A stretch of 64,000 nt of DNA from Hymenobacter actinosclerus (GTDB lineage Bacteria > Bacteroidota > Bacteroidia > Cytophagales > Hymenobacteraceae), in NCBI RefSeq assembly GCF_900111515.1, contig NZ_FOHS01000003.1, forward strand, positions 661,733-725,732, given 5' to 3'. Below the pieces are notes generated by a model. That model was not told where the DNA came from. It worked only from the letters and a program-made list of their open reading frames with translations, and made no database searches. The position numbers were made by a program, and so were the translations under genes. Below are positions 49,629 through 56,880 of this stretch, in pieces (within the stretch, counting starts at the first letter, position 1; the number at the start of each line of letters is the position of its first letter).

Positions 49629-50300
49629 TCAGCTTCGCCACAGAAAGGGAAACAGCAGGTACGACACGGCCCCGACGATGAGGTTGAGGGCCAGCAGGGT
49701 AAGCAGGGAGTTGCGACTGGCTTCGAATTCGAGGCCATCGAGGGCGTTTTTGGATACTTTGATGAGCAGCAGCAGCATGGGCACCATGAGCGGGAAGCCC
49801 AGCACGGCCATCAGGGTGCTGCTGTTGGTGGCCTTGGCGGCAATGCCAGCCACCAGCGTAAGGGTGCCGGCAAAGCCCACGGCCCCCAGCAGCACGTTGC
49901 CCACAAACAGCGGCACGTTCTGCACCGGGTTACCCAGCACCACCGAGTAAAGCGTGAAGGCCACCAGCGCTAGGCCCACGAGCAGCAGAGCGTTGTAGGC
50001 AATTTTGGCCAGAATCACGGCCTGGGGCCGTACTACGGTGTAGTAGTAAAGCATGCGGCCCCGGCTTTCCTGCAGAAAGCCCTTGGCTACGGCGTTGATG
50101 GCGGAGAACAGGAGCACAATCCAGAACAGCGCGTTCCAGGCCGGGGCGGGCAGCTGGCCGCCGCGCGATGAGAAGCTGAGGTAGCACACGAACACCGTGC
50201 TGCTCACGTAGAGCAGCATACCGTTCAGCGCTGCCCGCTGCCGCCATTCCAGGCGGAAGTCTTTCTGCATCAACACCCAGATTTCACTTAGCAGCGCCAC
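49629..50300 (-). CDS. ccmB: Heme exporter membrane subunit CcmB
   Basis: A 223-residue protein with six membrane segments, opening LMQKDFRLEWRQRAALNGMLLYV, the usual CcmB start with the cytoplasmic ExR-type coupling helix; FLQESRGRMLYYYTVVRPQAV is another family segment. With the ATPase CcmA it drives release of CcmE-heme. No ccmA gene is in the window. First gene of the cluster, with a -7 box at 50327. Confidence 0.93.
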   Translation of the reverse strand: MALLSEIWVLMQKDFRLEWRQRAALNGMLLYVSSTVFVCYLSFSSRGGQLPAPAWNALFWIVLLFSAINAVAKGFLQESRGRMLYYYTVVRPQAVILAKIAYNALLLVGLALVAFTLYSVVLGNPVQNVPLFVGNVLLGAVGFAGTLTLVAGIAAKATNSSTLMAVLGFPLMVPMLLLLIKVSKNALDGLEFEASRNSLLTLLALNLIVGAVSYLLFPFLWRS

Positions 50301-50326
50301 GGCAACTCGGCTGGTTCAACGGACCA

Positions 50327-50334
50327 CAAAGATA
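50327..50334 (-). promoter_or_regulatory. -7 box of the ccm cluster
   Basis: TATCTTTG on the minus strand matches TAnnTTTG, 27 bases before the ccmB start. Confidence 0.58.
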
Positions 50335-50400
50335 CAACCCAACCCCCGGACTATCGGCCTTCGCCCCCCGATTCCGTCCCGATTGCCCGGCTAAACGCCG

Positions 50401-50435
50401 AAGGGCCGGTTTATCCCGGAGGAAAACCGACCCTT
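50401..50435. terminator. Hairpin downstream of the propeller-barrel gene
   Basis: AAGGGCCGGTTT and AAAACCGACCCTT pair with one mismatch around a loop, 26 bases past the stop of the minus-strand gene at 50461. No strong T-run follows, so termination is likely but weakly supported. Confidence 0.5.
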
Positions 50436-50460
50436 TAGTGCTCTTTCCGGGCGGCAGCCC

Positions 50461-53400
50461 TTAAAAATCGTAGCCCAGGGTAACGTAGAGCTTCGGACCG
50501 TTGGTGGTGTACTGCTCGCGGCCCCAGGCCACGTCGCCCTTCACGTAGAAGCCCAGCATGGTAGTGCGCAGGCCCGCGCCGTAACCGTAGAGCAGCGGGT
50601 TGGTGAAGTTGATAACCGTGGCCGAAAAGCCGCCCTGGTCTTTGGTGCGCGTGTTGTTGGAGTTGTTTACGCTGAACGGGTTGGAGCCCGAGTACGTGGT
50701 GCCCATGTCGCCGAAGGCCGTGAGCTGCAGGTTGCGGAAGAAGCCCGACTCGATGGGCCGCCGCGAGAAATACTGCACGATGGGCAGGCGCAGCTCGGTG
50801 TTGAAGAGCACGTATTTGCGGCCCACGCGCTTGCTGAAGTTGTAGCCCCGCAGGTTGGTAACGAACTGCTGGTTGAACATCTGGCTGGGGTCGAGCTGGC
50901 TGGCCTCCACTGCCGGCTTCCCGTCCTCGGTGATGTAGCGCTGATCGGCGTAATCGTAATTCAGCCAGTTATCCATGCCGCCCAGGCGGAAAAAGGGCGT
51001 GGCCTTATCCCCGATATACTGCCCGAAGCTGGCGCGGTTGGCCCAGATGAGCTGGCGGTGCAGCTTCTGGTAGTGGCGCAAATCCACCGTGAGCTTGGTG
51101 AAGCCCGTATTGCGGCCGCTCAGGTCGTGCAGCTGGTTGATACCAGCCTTCATGCGCGTACCCTGCAGCATATTGATGCCGGTAATCACCGAGTTATCAA
51201 ACACCAGCTCGGCCTCGCCGCCCAGGTAATTGGTGTTTACGTCTTCGGCGTTGGCCAGGTCGCTGTAGAGGCGGCGGCTCACGTTCACGAAGCGCGGGCC
51301 CAGCCGCAAGCTCAGGTTGTGGGTGAACGGGTAGGCCAGGGTGGGCGCAATTTCGTGGCGGCCGTAGCGCACCCGGCTGTTGTTAGGCGCCAGCTCGGCA
51401 TCGGGGAAGTAGGCCTGCTTCTGGTATCGGATGCTCCAGTCGTAGCGGTGCTTGAGGTTGGTGTACTCGGCAAAGATGTTGCTCGTGCGCAGGTCGGTCA
51501 GGGCGAAGATGCCGGCCTGAATCCGGTGGTCCTCCATCAGGTCCGACATGTTTACCTGCGCCGAAAGGCCCAGGCCCAGCAGCGGGTCGGCCGTAAGCGT
51601 CGATACCACATTGTCGATGCTGAACGGGGTGCCGTAGCGGAATGGGCCGGCCAGCGCGGTAGCAGCGGCGGGGGCGGCCTTGGGCAGGGCTACCACCGTC
51701 GCGCTCCGCCGCCTGGCCGGCGCCGTAGCCCGCGAGGCCGGAATGTCCTCGTCGAACTCGTAGTCGTTGGGGTTCACGCGGGTATCCGCCGTTTTGTCGG
51801 CTGGCTTCGGGGCCGGCGCCGGGGGCGCGGTAGCCGAGTCGGGGGCGGCGGGGGCCATGCCCTGGGCCCGGGCCACGGTGGGGCCGGGCCGGTTGGGAGC
51901 CGCTGCTTTGGCCGGCCGCGAGCGGTCTTCCAGAATTTCCTGGCGGGCCGTTTTGTGCAGCTTCAGGCCAGCGGGCAGCGCGTAGCTGGGGTAGAGATAG
52001 GCGTTGCTGCGGCCATCGGCCGTGGCGGTGAGGCCCAGCGCGCCGGTGGCGGCGCTGTAGTCGAAATCGTGCACGCCGGCCAGAAAGCTGGTAACGGGCT
52101 GGTAGTCGCGGGCGCTGAACGAGTAGCGGTAGATGCTGCGCACCCCGCTTTCCTCGCTCACAAACAGCACCTCGTCGTTGCTCAGGGCCCGGGGGCGGGT
52201 TTCATTGGAAATTGTGCTCACTATCACTTCCACCGGCTGCGGGCGGCCGTCGAGGTGGTAGCGGTACAGGTCGTAGTTGTTTACCACCGCGGCAAAGGAG
52301 CCGCGGGCCGTACCAGCCGAATCGAGCCAGCGGTTTGAGCTGAACACCAGGCTCTGGCCATCGGGCATGAACACCGGCTCCACGTCGTCGAAAATGTCGT
52401 TGGTGAGTCGCTCGGGCACGCGGCTGCCGGCCCGCAGCAGGTACAGGTCGCTCTGGCCCTTATACACCCCGCTAAATACCACCGATTTGCCATCGGCCGA
52501 GTAGTTGAGGGCCGTTATCTGCGAGAAGGGCGTGAACATGGAGGTGCGGCGGCCGAAGTGCGGCAGCAGCCCCTTGAGGCGGGCGGCCATGTTGCCCAGG
52601 CCGCCGTCGGCTTCGCGCAACTGCAGCACCAGCTGGCCGCGCTGCTCCTCCACCAGGGCCACCTGGCCGTTGCCGCGCCAGGCCAGCAGCGGCAGGCGGG
52701 TTTCCACGCGCTGGTCGGGCGTTTTATAGCCGCCACGATGGATAACGTCGCGGCCACGGCCGTTCTGGTTTACCACCAGCACGCGGTAGCGGCCCCGGTC
52801 GTTCTGCACGTAGGCCAGGCGCTGGCCGTTGGGGCTGAGCACGGGCTGGCTATAGAGCACATTGCGGCGGTTGCGGCCGGCCAGGCTGTTTTTCTCGTCG
52901 AGCTCCTGAAATGGCGTGAGCGGCTGGGCATTCAGCTGGCGGTAGTAAGCCAGCCAGTCTTTCAGAAACACCTTGTAGGGCACATTCAGCGAGGAGCTGA
53001 TGCCCACTTCCACGTCGCGGGTGATGCGCGTCAGGTTGAGAATGTTCTGGACGCTGGTGTAGCCGTAGCGCTCGGCAATGTAGTTCCACACGCTCTGGCC
53101 GGCCAGCTCGGGGTTGCGCAGAAAGAAGGGCGCCGTGCGGTTGCCCTCGTGCTCCTGCACCATGGTGCGCATGTAGTCGTCCATTTCCACGCTCCAGCCC
53201 TGGGCCGCGTAGGCCGAGGCCCCGTCGATAAACCAGTCGGGCAACTGCAGCAGGTAGCTGCTCTGGATGACTTCCTTGAGCGAGCCGCCGTACATCATGT
53301 CGTTGAGCAGCACCTCGGTAACGCGGCGGCTCAGCTCCTGCTTGAATTCCGTCTGGGTGCCCTGGAAGGCAATCTGCACCTTGGTAGAGCGGGCCAGCGC

Positions 53401-53781
53401 GGTTTCGCCGCCGCTGGTGTACTTCTCGGGGGCCAGGCCCACGTTGCTCTGCCGCAGGTCGCCCACCGAGTTGAAGAGCATGAGGGTGGTTTTTGAGTAC
53501 GGATAGTACCCAATCAGCCCCGTGATGCGCTGCAGCTCTTTTTCGGCGTACTCGGCCGCGTGGCGGGCGTTGGCCTCGCCGCCGGCGTAGTAGTACACCG
53601 TAAAATTCTGGGTGCTGAACTGCAGCCAGTCGAAGTCTTTATACTGCAGCCGGACCCGTCCGAAGGGCTCCTGGGCGGTTTGGGCCCAGGCGGCGGGGGC
53701 GGCCAGCAGCCCGGCCAGCAGCAGCAGCGAACCGGTGGGCCGCGCCAGCCCCGGCCGGAAAAATAAGGAGACGTGCTTCAT
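50461..53781 (-). CDS. TolB-like propeller protein with C-terminal outer-membrane barrel
   Basis: A 1106-residue exported protein. Signal peptide (GSLLLLAGLLAAPAAWAQ), an N-terminal peptidase-MA-like or gluzincin-like helical domain (about 30-290, FTVYYYAGGEANARHAAEYAEKEL and LPDWFIDGASAYAAQGW, without an HExxH zinc motif), a TolB/WD40-like beta-propeller (about 310-600, PVLSPNGQRLAYVQNDRGRY, FMPDGQSLVFSSNRW), a Pro/Ala linker (about 640-720) and a beta-barrel (about 735-1106) whose last residue is Phe (YVTLGYDF). The end resembles BamA/TamA barrels. Start 53781 gives a proper signal peptide. It may help insert or recycle envelope proteins; function unknown. Confidence 0.83.
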   Translation of the reverse strand: MKHVSLFFRPGLARPTGSLLLLAGLLAAPAAWAQTAQEPFGRVRLQYKDFDWLQFSTQNFTVYYYAGGEANARHAAEYAEKELQRITGLIGYYPYSKTTLMLFNSVGDLRQSNVGLAPEKYTSGGETALARSTKVQIAFQGTQTEFKQELSRRVTEVLLNDMMYGGSLKEVIQSSYLLQLPDWFIDGASAYAAQGWSVEMDDYMRTMVQEHEGNRTAPFFLRNPELAGQSVWNYIAERYGYTSVQNILNLTRITRDVEVGISSSLNVPYKVFLKDWLAYYRQLNAQPLTPFQELDEKNSLAGRNRRNVLYSQPVLSPNGQRLAYVQNDRGRYRVLVVNQNGRGRDVIHRGGYKTPDQRVETRLPLLAWRGNGQVALVEEQRGQLVLQLREADGGLGNMAARLKGLLPHFGRRTSMFTPFSQITALNYSADGKSVVFSGVYKGQSDLYLLRAGSRVPERLTNDIFDDVEPVFMPDGQSLVFSSNRWLDSAGTARGSFAAVVNNYDLYRYHLDGRPQPVEVIVSTISNETRPRALSNDEVLFVSEESGVRSIYRYSFSARDYQPVTSFLAGVHDFDYSAATGALGLTATADGRSNAYLYPSYALPAGLKLHKTARQEILEDRSRPAKAAAPNRPGPTVARAQGMAPAAPDSATAPPAPAPKPADKTADTRVNPNDYEFDEDIPASRATAPARRRSATVVALPKAAPAAATALAGPFRYGTPFSIDNVVSTLTADPLLGLGLSAQVNMSDLMEDHRIQAGIFALTDLRTSNIFAEYTNLKHRYDWSIRYQKQAYFPDAELAPNNSRVRYGRHEIAPTLAYPFTHNLSLRLGPRFVNVSRRLYSDLANAEDVNTNYLGGEAELVFDNSVITGINMLQGTRMKAGINQLHDLSGRNTGFTKLTVDLRHYQKLHRQLIWANRASFGQYIGDKATPFFRLGGMDNWLNYDYADQRYITEDGKPAVEASQLDPSQMFNQQFVTNLRGYNFSKRVGRKYVLFNTELRLPIVQYFSRRPIESGFFRNLQLTAFGDMGTTYSGSNPFSVNNSNNTRTKDQGGFSATVINFTNPLLYGYGAGLRTTMLGFYVKGDVAWGREQYTTNGPKLYVTLGYDF

Positions 53782-53837
53782 ATCAAAAACCGAGAGCGAG
53801 GGACGGGTGGGTCGTAGTGAGCGTATAATATGAGAAT

Positions 53838-53948
53838 GTAATGCTGAGCGGAGCGGAGCCGAAGCACCTTTCCCGCTTGGTTGCCACGCCGGCTTCTGCA
53901 CCGGGGTTAATGGTACAGCAGCGCTGCTTCTATTCTGCTCAGCATTAC
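53838..53948. repeat. Inverted repeat upstream of the propeller-barrel gene
   Basis: GTAATGCTGAGC (53838-53849) and GCTCAGCATTAC (53937-53948) are perfect 12-base ends of a longer, degenerate hairpin (GGAGCCGAAGC against GCTGCTTC inside). It is a diverged member of the GTCATTCTGAGC family. Confidence 0.75.
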
Positions 53949-53994
53949 ACGTTAACAGACTGCTCTTTCACAAAATCAAATTACTTAAATCCGG

Positions 53995-55083
53995 CTACTT
54001 CGCGGCCGGGCCGGCCGGGTACAACGAAAGATACCGCCGGATATTGACTTCGGGCCAGGGCTCTACGTCATTTTCCAGCCACTCGGCCATTACCTGCGCC
54101 AGCCGGGGTGCCAGCATCACGCCCTTCGAGCCCATACCATTGAACACGTGCAGCCCCGGTAGGTTGGGGTGCGTGCCCAGCAGCGGTTTCCGGTCGCGCA
54201 CCGCCGGCCGCACGCCGGCCCGCTGGTCCACCACCCGGAAGGGCAGCGCCGTCAGCTCGGCCAGGCGCTGGCCAAGCTCCTCGCGGGCCTCGGCCGTGAT
54301 GCCCGCTGCGAAGGGTGGCCAGCGGTAGGTGGCGCCCACTCGCAGCCGGTTGGCCCCCAGGGGCACCACGTAGGCGCCTTTGTTGAGCACCGTATCGGCC
54401 GGCAGGCCGGGGCACTCCACCGTCAGCACCTCGCCCTGGTTGGGGGTGAGGGGCAGCCAGCCGAAATACGGGTTCTGAATGGTGGCGGCGCCTTCGCAGC
54501 TGATGACGTGCCGGGCCTGCACCCGGCCTGCGTAGGCAAAGCCGCCGGCCGGCCCGGCAACAAGCGCGGCCCAGTCAAAAGTTTCGTGCTGCAGCCAGCC
54601 CTGCGCCAGCCCTTCGGCGGTCAGGGCCGTGAGCAGCTCCTCGACCAGCACGAAGCCCCCGCGCCGCACCAGCAGCCCCCCAAACTGGGGGCTCACACCG
54701 GGCAGCGGCGGCAGCGCACCGGTCGAAATATCGTCCACGAAATCCAACCAGGGCCGGTCGGCGCTGCGGGCCAGCAGCGCGTTCTGCTCCTGCACCGAGG
54801 AAAAGAACTTGGCAATGGGCAGGGCCTGAAAAAACGGCCGGCCCAGCCGCTGCTCCTGGACCTGGTAGAAAGCGGCGGCGGCCGTCAGCAGCTCATCGGC
54901 GCGCCAGGCCAGGGCGAAGCGCTTGCCGGCCACGGGGTTCATCAGGCCCGCGGCCACCCGCGAGGCCGAGTCGGGCTGGGGCGTGTCGAGCACGAGCACC
55001 GTGCGGCCCCGCCCGCGCAGTTCGGCCGCCAGCGTGGCCCCGGCAATGCCGTAGCCGATAATCAGGTAGTCAACGTGTCGCAT
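53995..55083 (-). CDS. FAD-dependent oxidoreductase (DAO family)
   Basis: A 362-residue flavoenzyme of the D-amino-acid oxidase/glycine oxidase fold: dinucleotide motif DYLIIGYGIAGATLAAELRGRG at the very N-terminus, ASRVAAGLMNPVAGKR (the usual stretch around the flavin), GEVLTVECPGLP, LRVGATYRWPPF and the C-terminal GMGSKGVMLAPRLA. Family members oxidise amines or amino acids; substrate not known. Start at 55083 (MRHVDYLI). No partner gene in the same direction. Confidence 0.9.
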   Translation of the reverse strand: MRHVDYLIIGYGIAGATLAAELRGRGRTVLVLDTPQPDSASRVAAGLMNPVAGKRFALAWRADELLTAAAAFYQVQEQRLGRPFFQALPIAKFFSSVQEQNALLARSADRPWLDFVDDISTGALPPLPGVSPQFGGLLVRRGGFVLVEELLTALTAEGLAQGWLQHETFDWAALVAGPAGGFAYAGRVQARHVISCEGAATIQNPYFGWLPLTPNQGEVLTVECPGLPADTVLNKGAYVVPLGANRLRVGATYRWPPFAAGITAEAREELGQRLAELTALPFRVVDQRAGVRPAVRDRKPLLGTHPNLPGLHVFNGMGSKGVMLAPRLAQVMAEWLENDVEPWPEVNIRRYLSLYPAGPAAK

Positions 55084-55096
55084 TGGGGGCAAGGTA

Positions 55097-55265
55097 CGGG
55101 TAAAGTCAAAGAGAAAAGGGCCAAAGTCAAAGTCGCTGTTATAGCAGTACGCCGCTGGTAGCGGGCTTTGGGGCGCTGGCGGCGGCTTTTGGCGGTTTGC
55201 GGGCCGGCGTTGGCGTTGGCCCTTTTGCGTTTGACTTTACCGCACCTTTTCTCTTTGACTTTAAC
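55097..55265. repeat. Heptad repeats AAAGTCA as arms of an inverted element
   Basis: Left: AAAGTCA AAGAGAA AAGGGCC AAAGTCA (55104-55131). Right, inverted: minus strand reads TTAAAGTCAAAGAGAAAAGG then GGTAAAGTCAAACGCAAAAG (55226-55265). The element separates the divergent FAD oxidoreductase and MBL hydrolase genes; the inner 90 bases are GC-rich (GCCGCTGG/GGCGGC). Confidence 0.82.
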
Positions 55266-55300
55266 TGTAACTTGCCCTTTCAAACCACCCCTCCCCTGCC

Positions 55301-55936
55301 ATGACCGTTGCCGGCTTCACTTTCAACCCGTTTGCCGAAAACACCTACCTGCTCTCCGACGAAACCGGCGAGGCCATTATTGTAGACCCCGGCTGCTACG
55401 AGCCGGCCGAGCAACAGGCCCTGCGCCAGTACATCGACGACCACCAGCTGCGGGTAGTGCTGCTGGTGAACACCCACGCCCACATCGACCATGTGCTGGG
55501 CAATCAGTTCGTCATCGACACCTATAAGGTGCCCTACCTGCTGCACGAGGCCGATTTTGCCACGCTGCGGGCCGTGCCGAGCTACGCCGCCAACTATGGT
55601 TTCCCCGGCTACCAGCCGGCCGAGCCCACCGGCCAGCTGCGGGCCGGCGAAGCCGTACGCTTCGGTAATACCGAGCTGCAGGTGCGCTTCGTACCCGGCC
55701 ACGCCCCCGGCCACGTGGTGCTGTACCACGCGCCCACCAGCACGGTTATCGGCGGCGACGTGCTGTTTCAGAACAGCATCGGCCGCACCGATTTACCCGG
55801 CGGCGACCATGCCACGCTCATTGCCAGCATCAAAAGCCAGCTGCTGCCCCTGCCCGACGACACGGTGGTGTACCCCGGCCACGGCCCCGCCACCACCATT
55901 GGCGAGGAGCGCCGCCACAACCCGTTTCTGCAGTAG
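55301..55936 (+). CDS. MBL-fold metallo-hydrolase (glyoxalase II-like)
   Basis: A 211-residue zinc hydrolase with all metallo-beta-lactamase-fold motifs: NTHAHIDHVLGN (HxHxDH), VPGHAPGHVVL, GGDVLFQNSIGRTDLPGGD and VYPGHGPATTIGEE. The GRTD stretch and size are typical of the YcbL/glyoxalase II-like group that may hydrolyse thioesters such as S-lactoylglutathione analogues. Cytoplasmic. pssA follows 55 bases later on the same strand. Confidence 0.92.
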   Translation: MTVAGFTFNPFAENTYLLSDETGEAIIVDPGCYEPAEQQALRQYIDDHQLRVVLLVNTHAHIDHVLGNQFVIDTYKVPYLLHEADFATLRAVPSYAANYGFPGYQPAEPTGQLRAGEAVRFGNTELQVRFVPGHAPGHVVLYHAPTSTVIGGDVLFQNSIGRTDLPGGDHATLIASIKSQLLPLPDDTVVYPGHGPATTIGEERRHNPFLQ

Positions 55937-55991
55937 GGCGCGTTTCCTGCCATCCCGAGCCCGAGCCCAAGCCTAAGCCCCCACGTCTGCC

Positions 55992-56696
55992 TTGAAAAAG
56001 TCAATTCCCAACGCCGTTACCTGCCTGAACCTGTTTTCGGGCTGCCTGGCGCTCTGTTCCATTTTTGCCGGCAACCTCGTAGCCGGGGCTTATTTCGTGG
56101 CCCTGGCCGCCCTGTTCGATTTTTTCGACGGGCTGCTGGCCCGGGCTCTGCACGTGTCGTCGCCGATTGGTAAAGACCTGGATTCGCTGGCCGACATGGT
56201 GTCGTTTGGCGTGGTGCCGGGCGCGTTTCTATTCGCGCTGCTCACCCAGGCCGGCACCGACCTGCCCGACTGGCTGCCCTACGCGGGCTTTATCGTGACG
56301 GTGTTTTCGGCCCTGCGCCTGGCCAAGTTCAACAACGACACCCGCCAGTCCGACTCGTTTATCGGGCTGCCCACGCCGGCTTGCACGCTGGTGGTGGCCT
56401 CGCTGCCGCTCATCCTCGAAAACGACCACTTCGCCCTCACGCCCTTCCTGCTCAGCCCCTGGCTGCTGCTGGGCCTGACGGTGCTGCTGTCGGGCCTGCT
56501 GGTGGCCGAGTTGCCGCTGTTCGCCCTCAAGTTCAAGACCCTGCGCTGGCAGGACAACAAGGTGCGCTTTATTTTTGCGCTCCTGAGCATCGCGCTGCTG
56601 GCCAGCCTGTGGGCCGTGGCCGTGCCGCTGATTGTGCTGCTCTACGTGCTGCTGTCGGTGTTCAGCACCGATAAGGAACCGGTGGCCGCCGCCTGA
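55992..56696 (+). CDS. pssA: CDP-diacylglycerol--serine O-phosphatidyltransferase
   Basis: A 234-residue inner-membrane enzyme making phosphatidylserine, the precursor of phosphatidylethanolamine. It has the CDP-alcohol phosphotransferase motif DFFDGLLARALHVSSPIGKDLDSLAD, with all four Asp, and NAVTCLNLFSGCLA at the start, plus about seven membrane segments. The start is a TTG at 55992 (TTG AAA AAG TCA ATT), needed to include IPNAVTCLNL. Co-directional with the MBL hydrolase. Confidence 0.93.
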   Translation: MKKSIPNAVTCLNLFSGCLALCSIFAGNLVAGAYFVALAALFDFFDGLLARALHVSSPIGKDLDSLADMVSFGVVPGAFLFALLTQAGTDLPDWLPYAGFIVTVFSALRLAKFNNDTRQSDSFIGLPTPACTLVVASLPLILENDHFALTPFLLSPWLLLGLTVLLSGLLVAELPLFALKFKTLRWQDNKVRFIFALLSIALLASLWAVAVPLIVLLYVLLSVFSTDKEPVAAA

Positions 56697-56880
56697 GCCG
56701 GCCCCGGGCAATCCGGGCCCGGAGTTGTTTCGTTTACCAGACAGCAACATTCGCGGCTTACCCGCCGCCCCGGGCGCAATAATTCGCGGCCGGAGCTGTT
56801 ATCTTTTGGGCTGAACTGTATTACCGGCTGCCCTGTTGGCGCTTCTGGTTCATTTCCCCGACTTTTCTTGCGTTGTGCGT

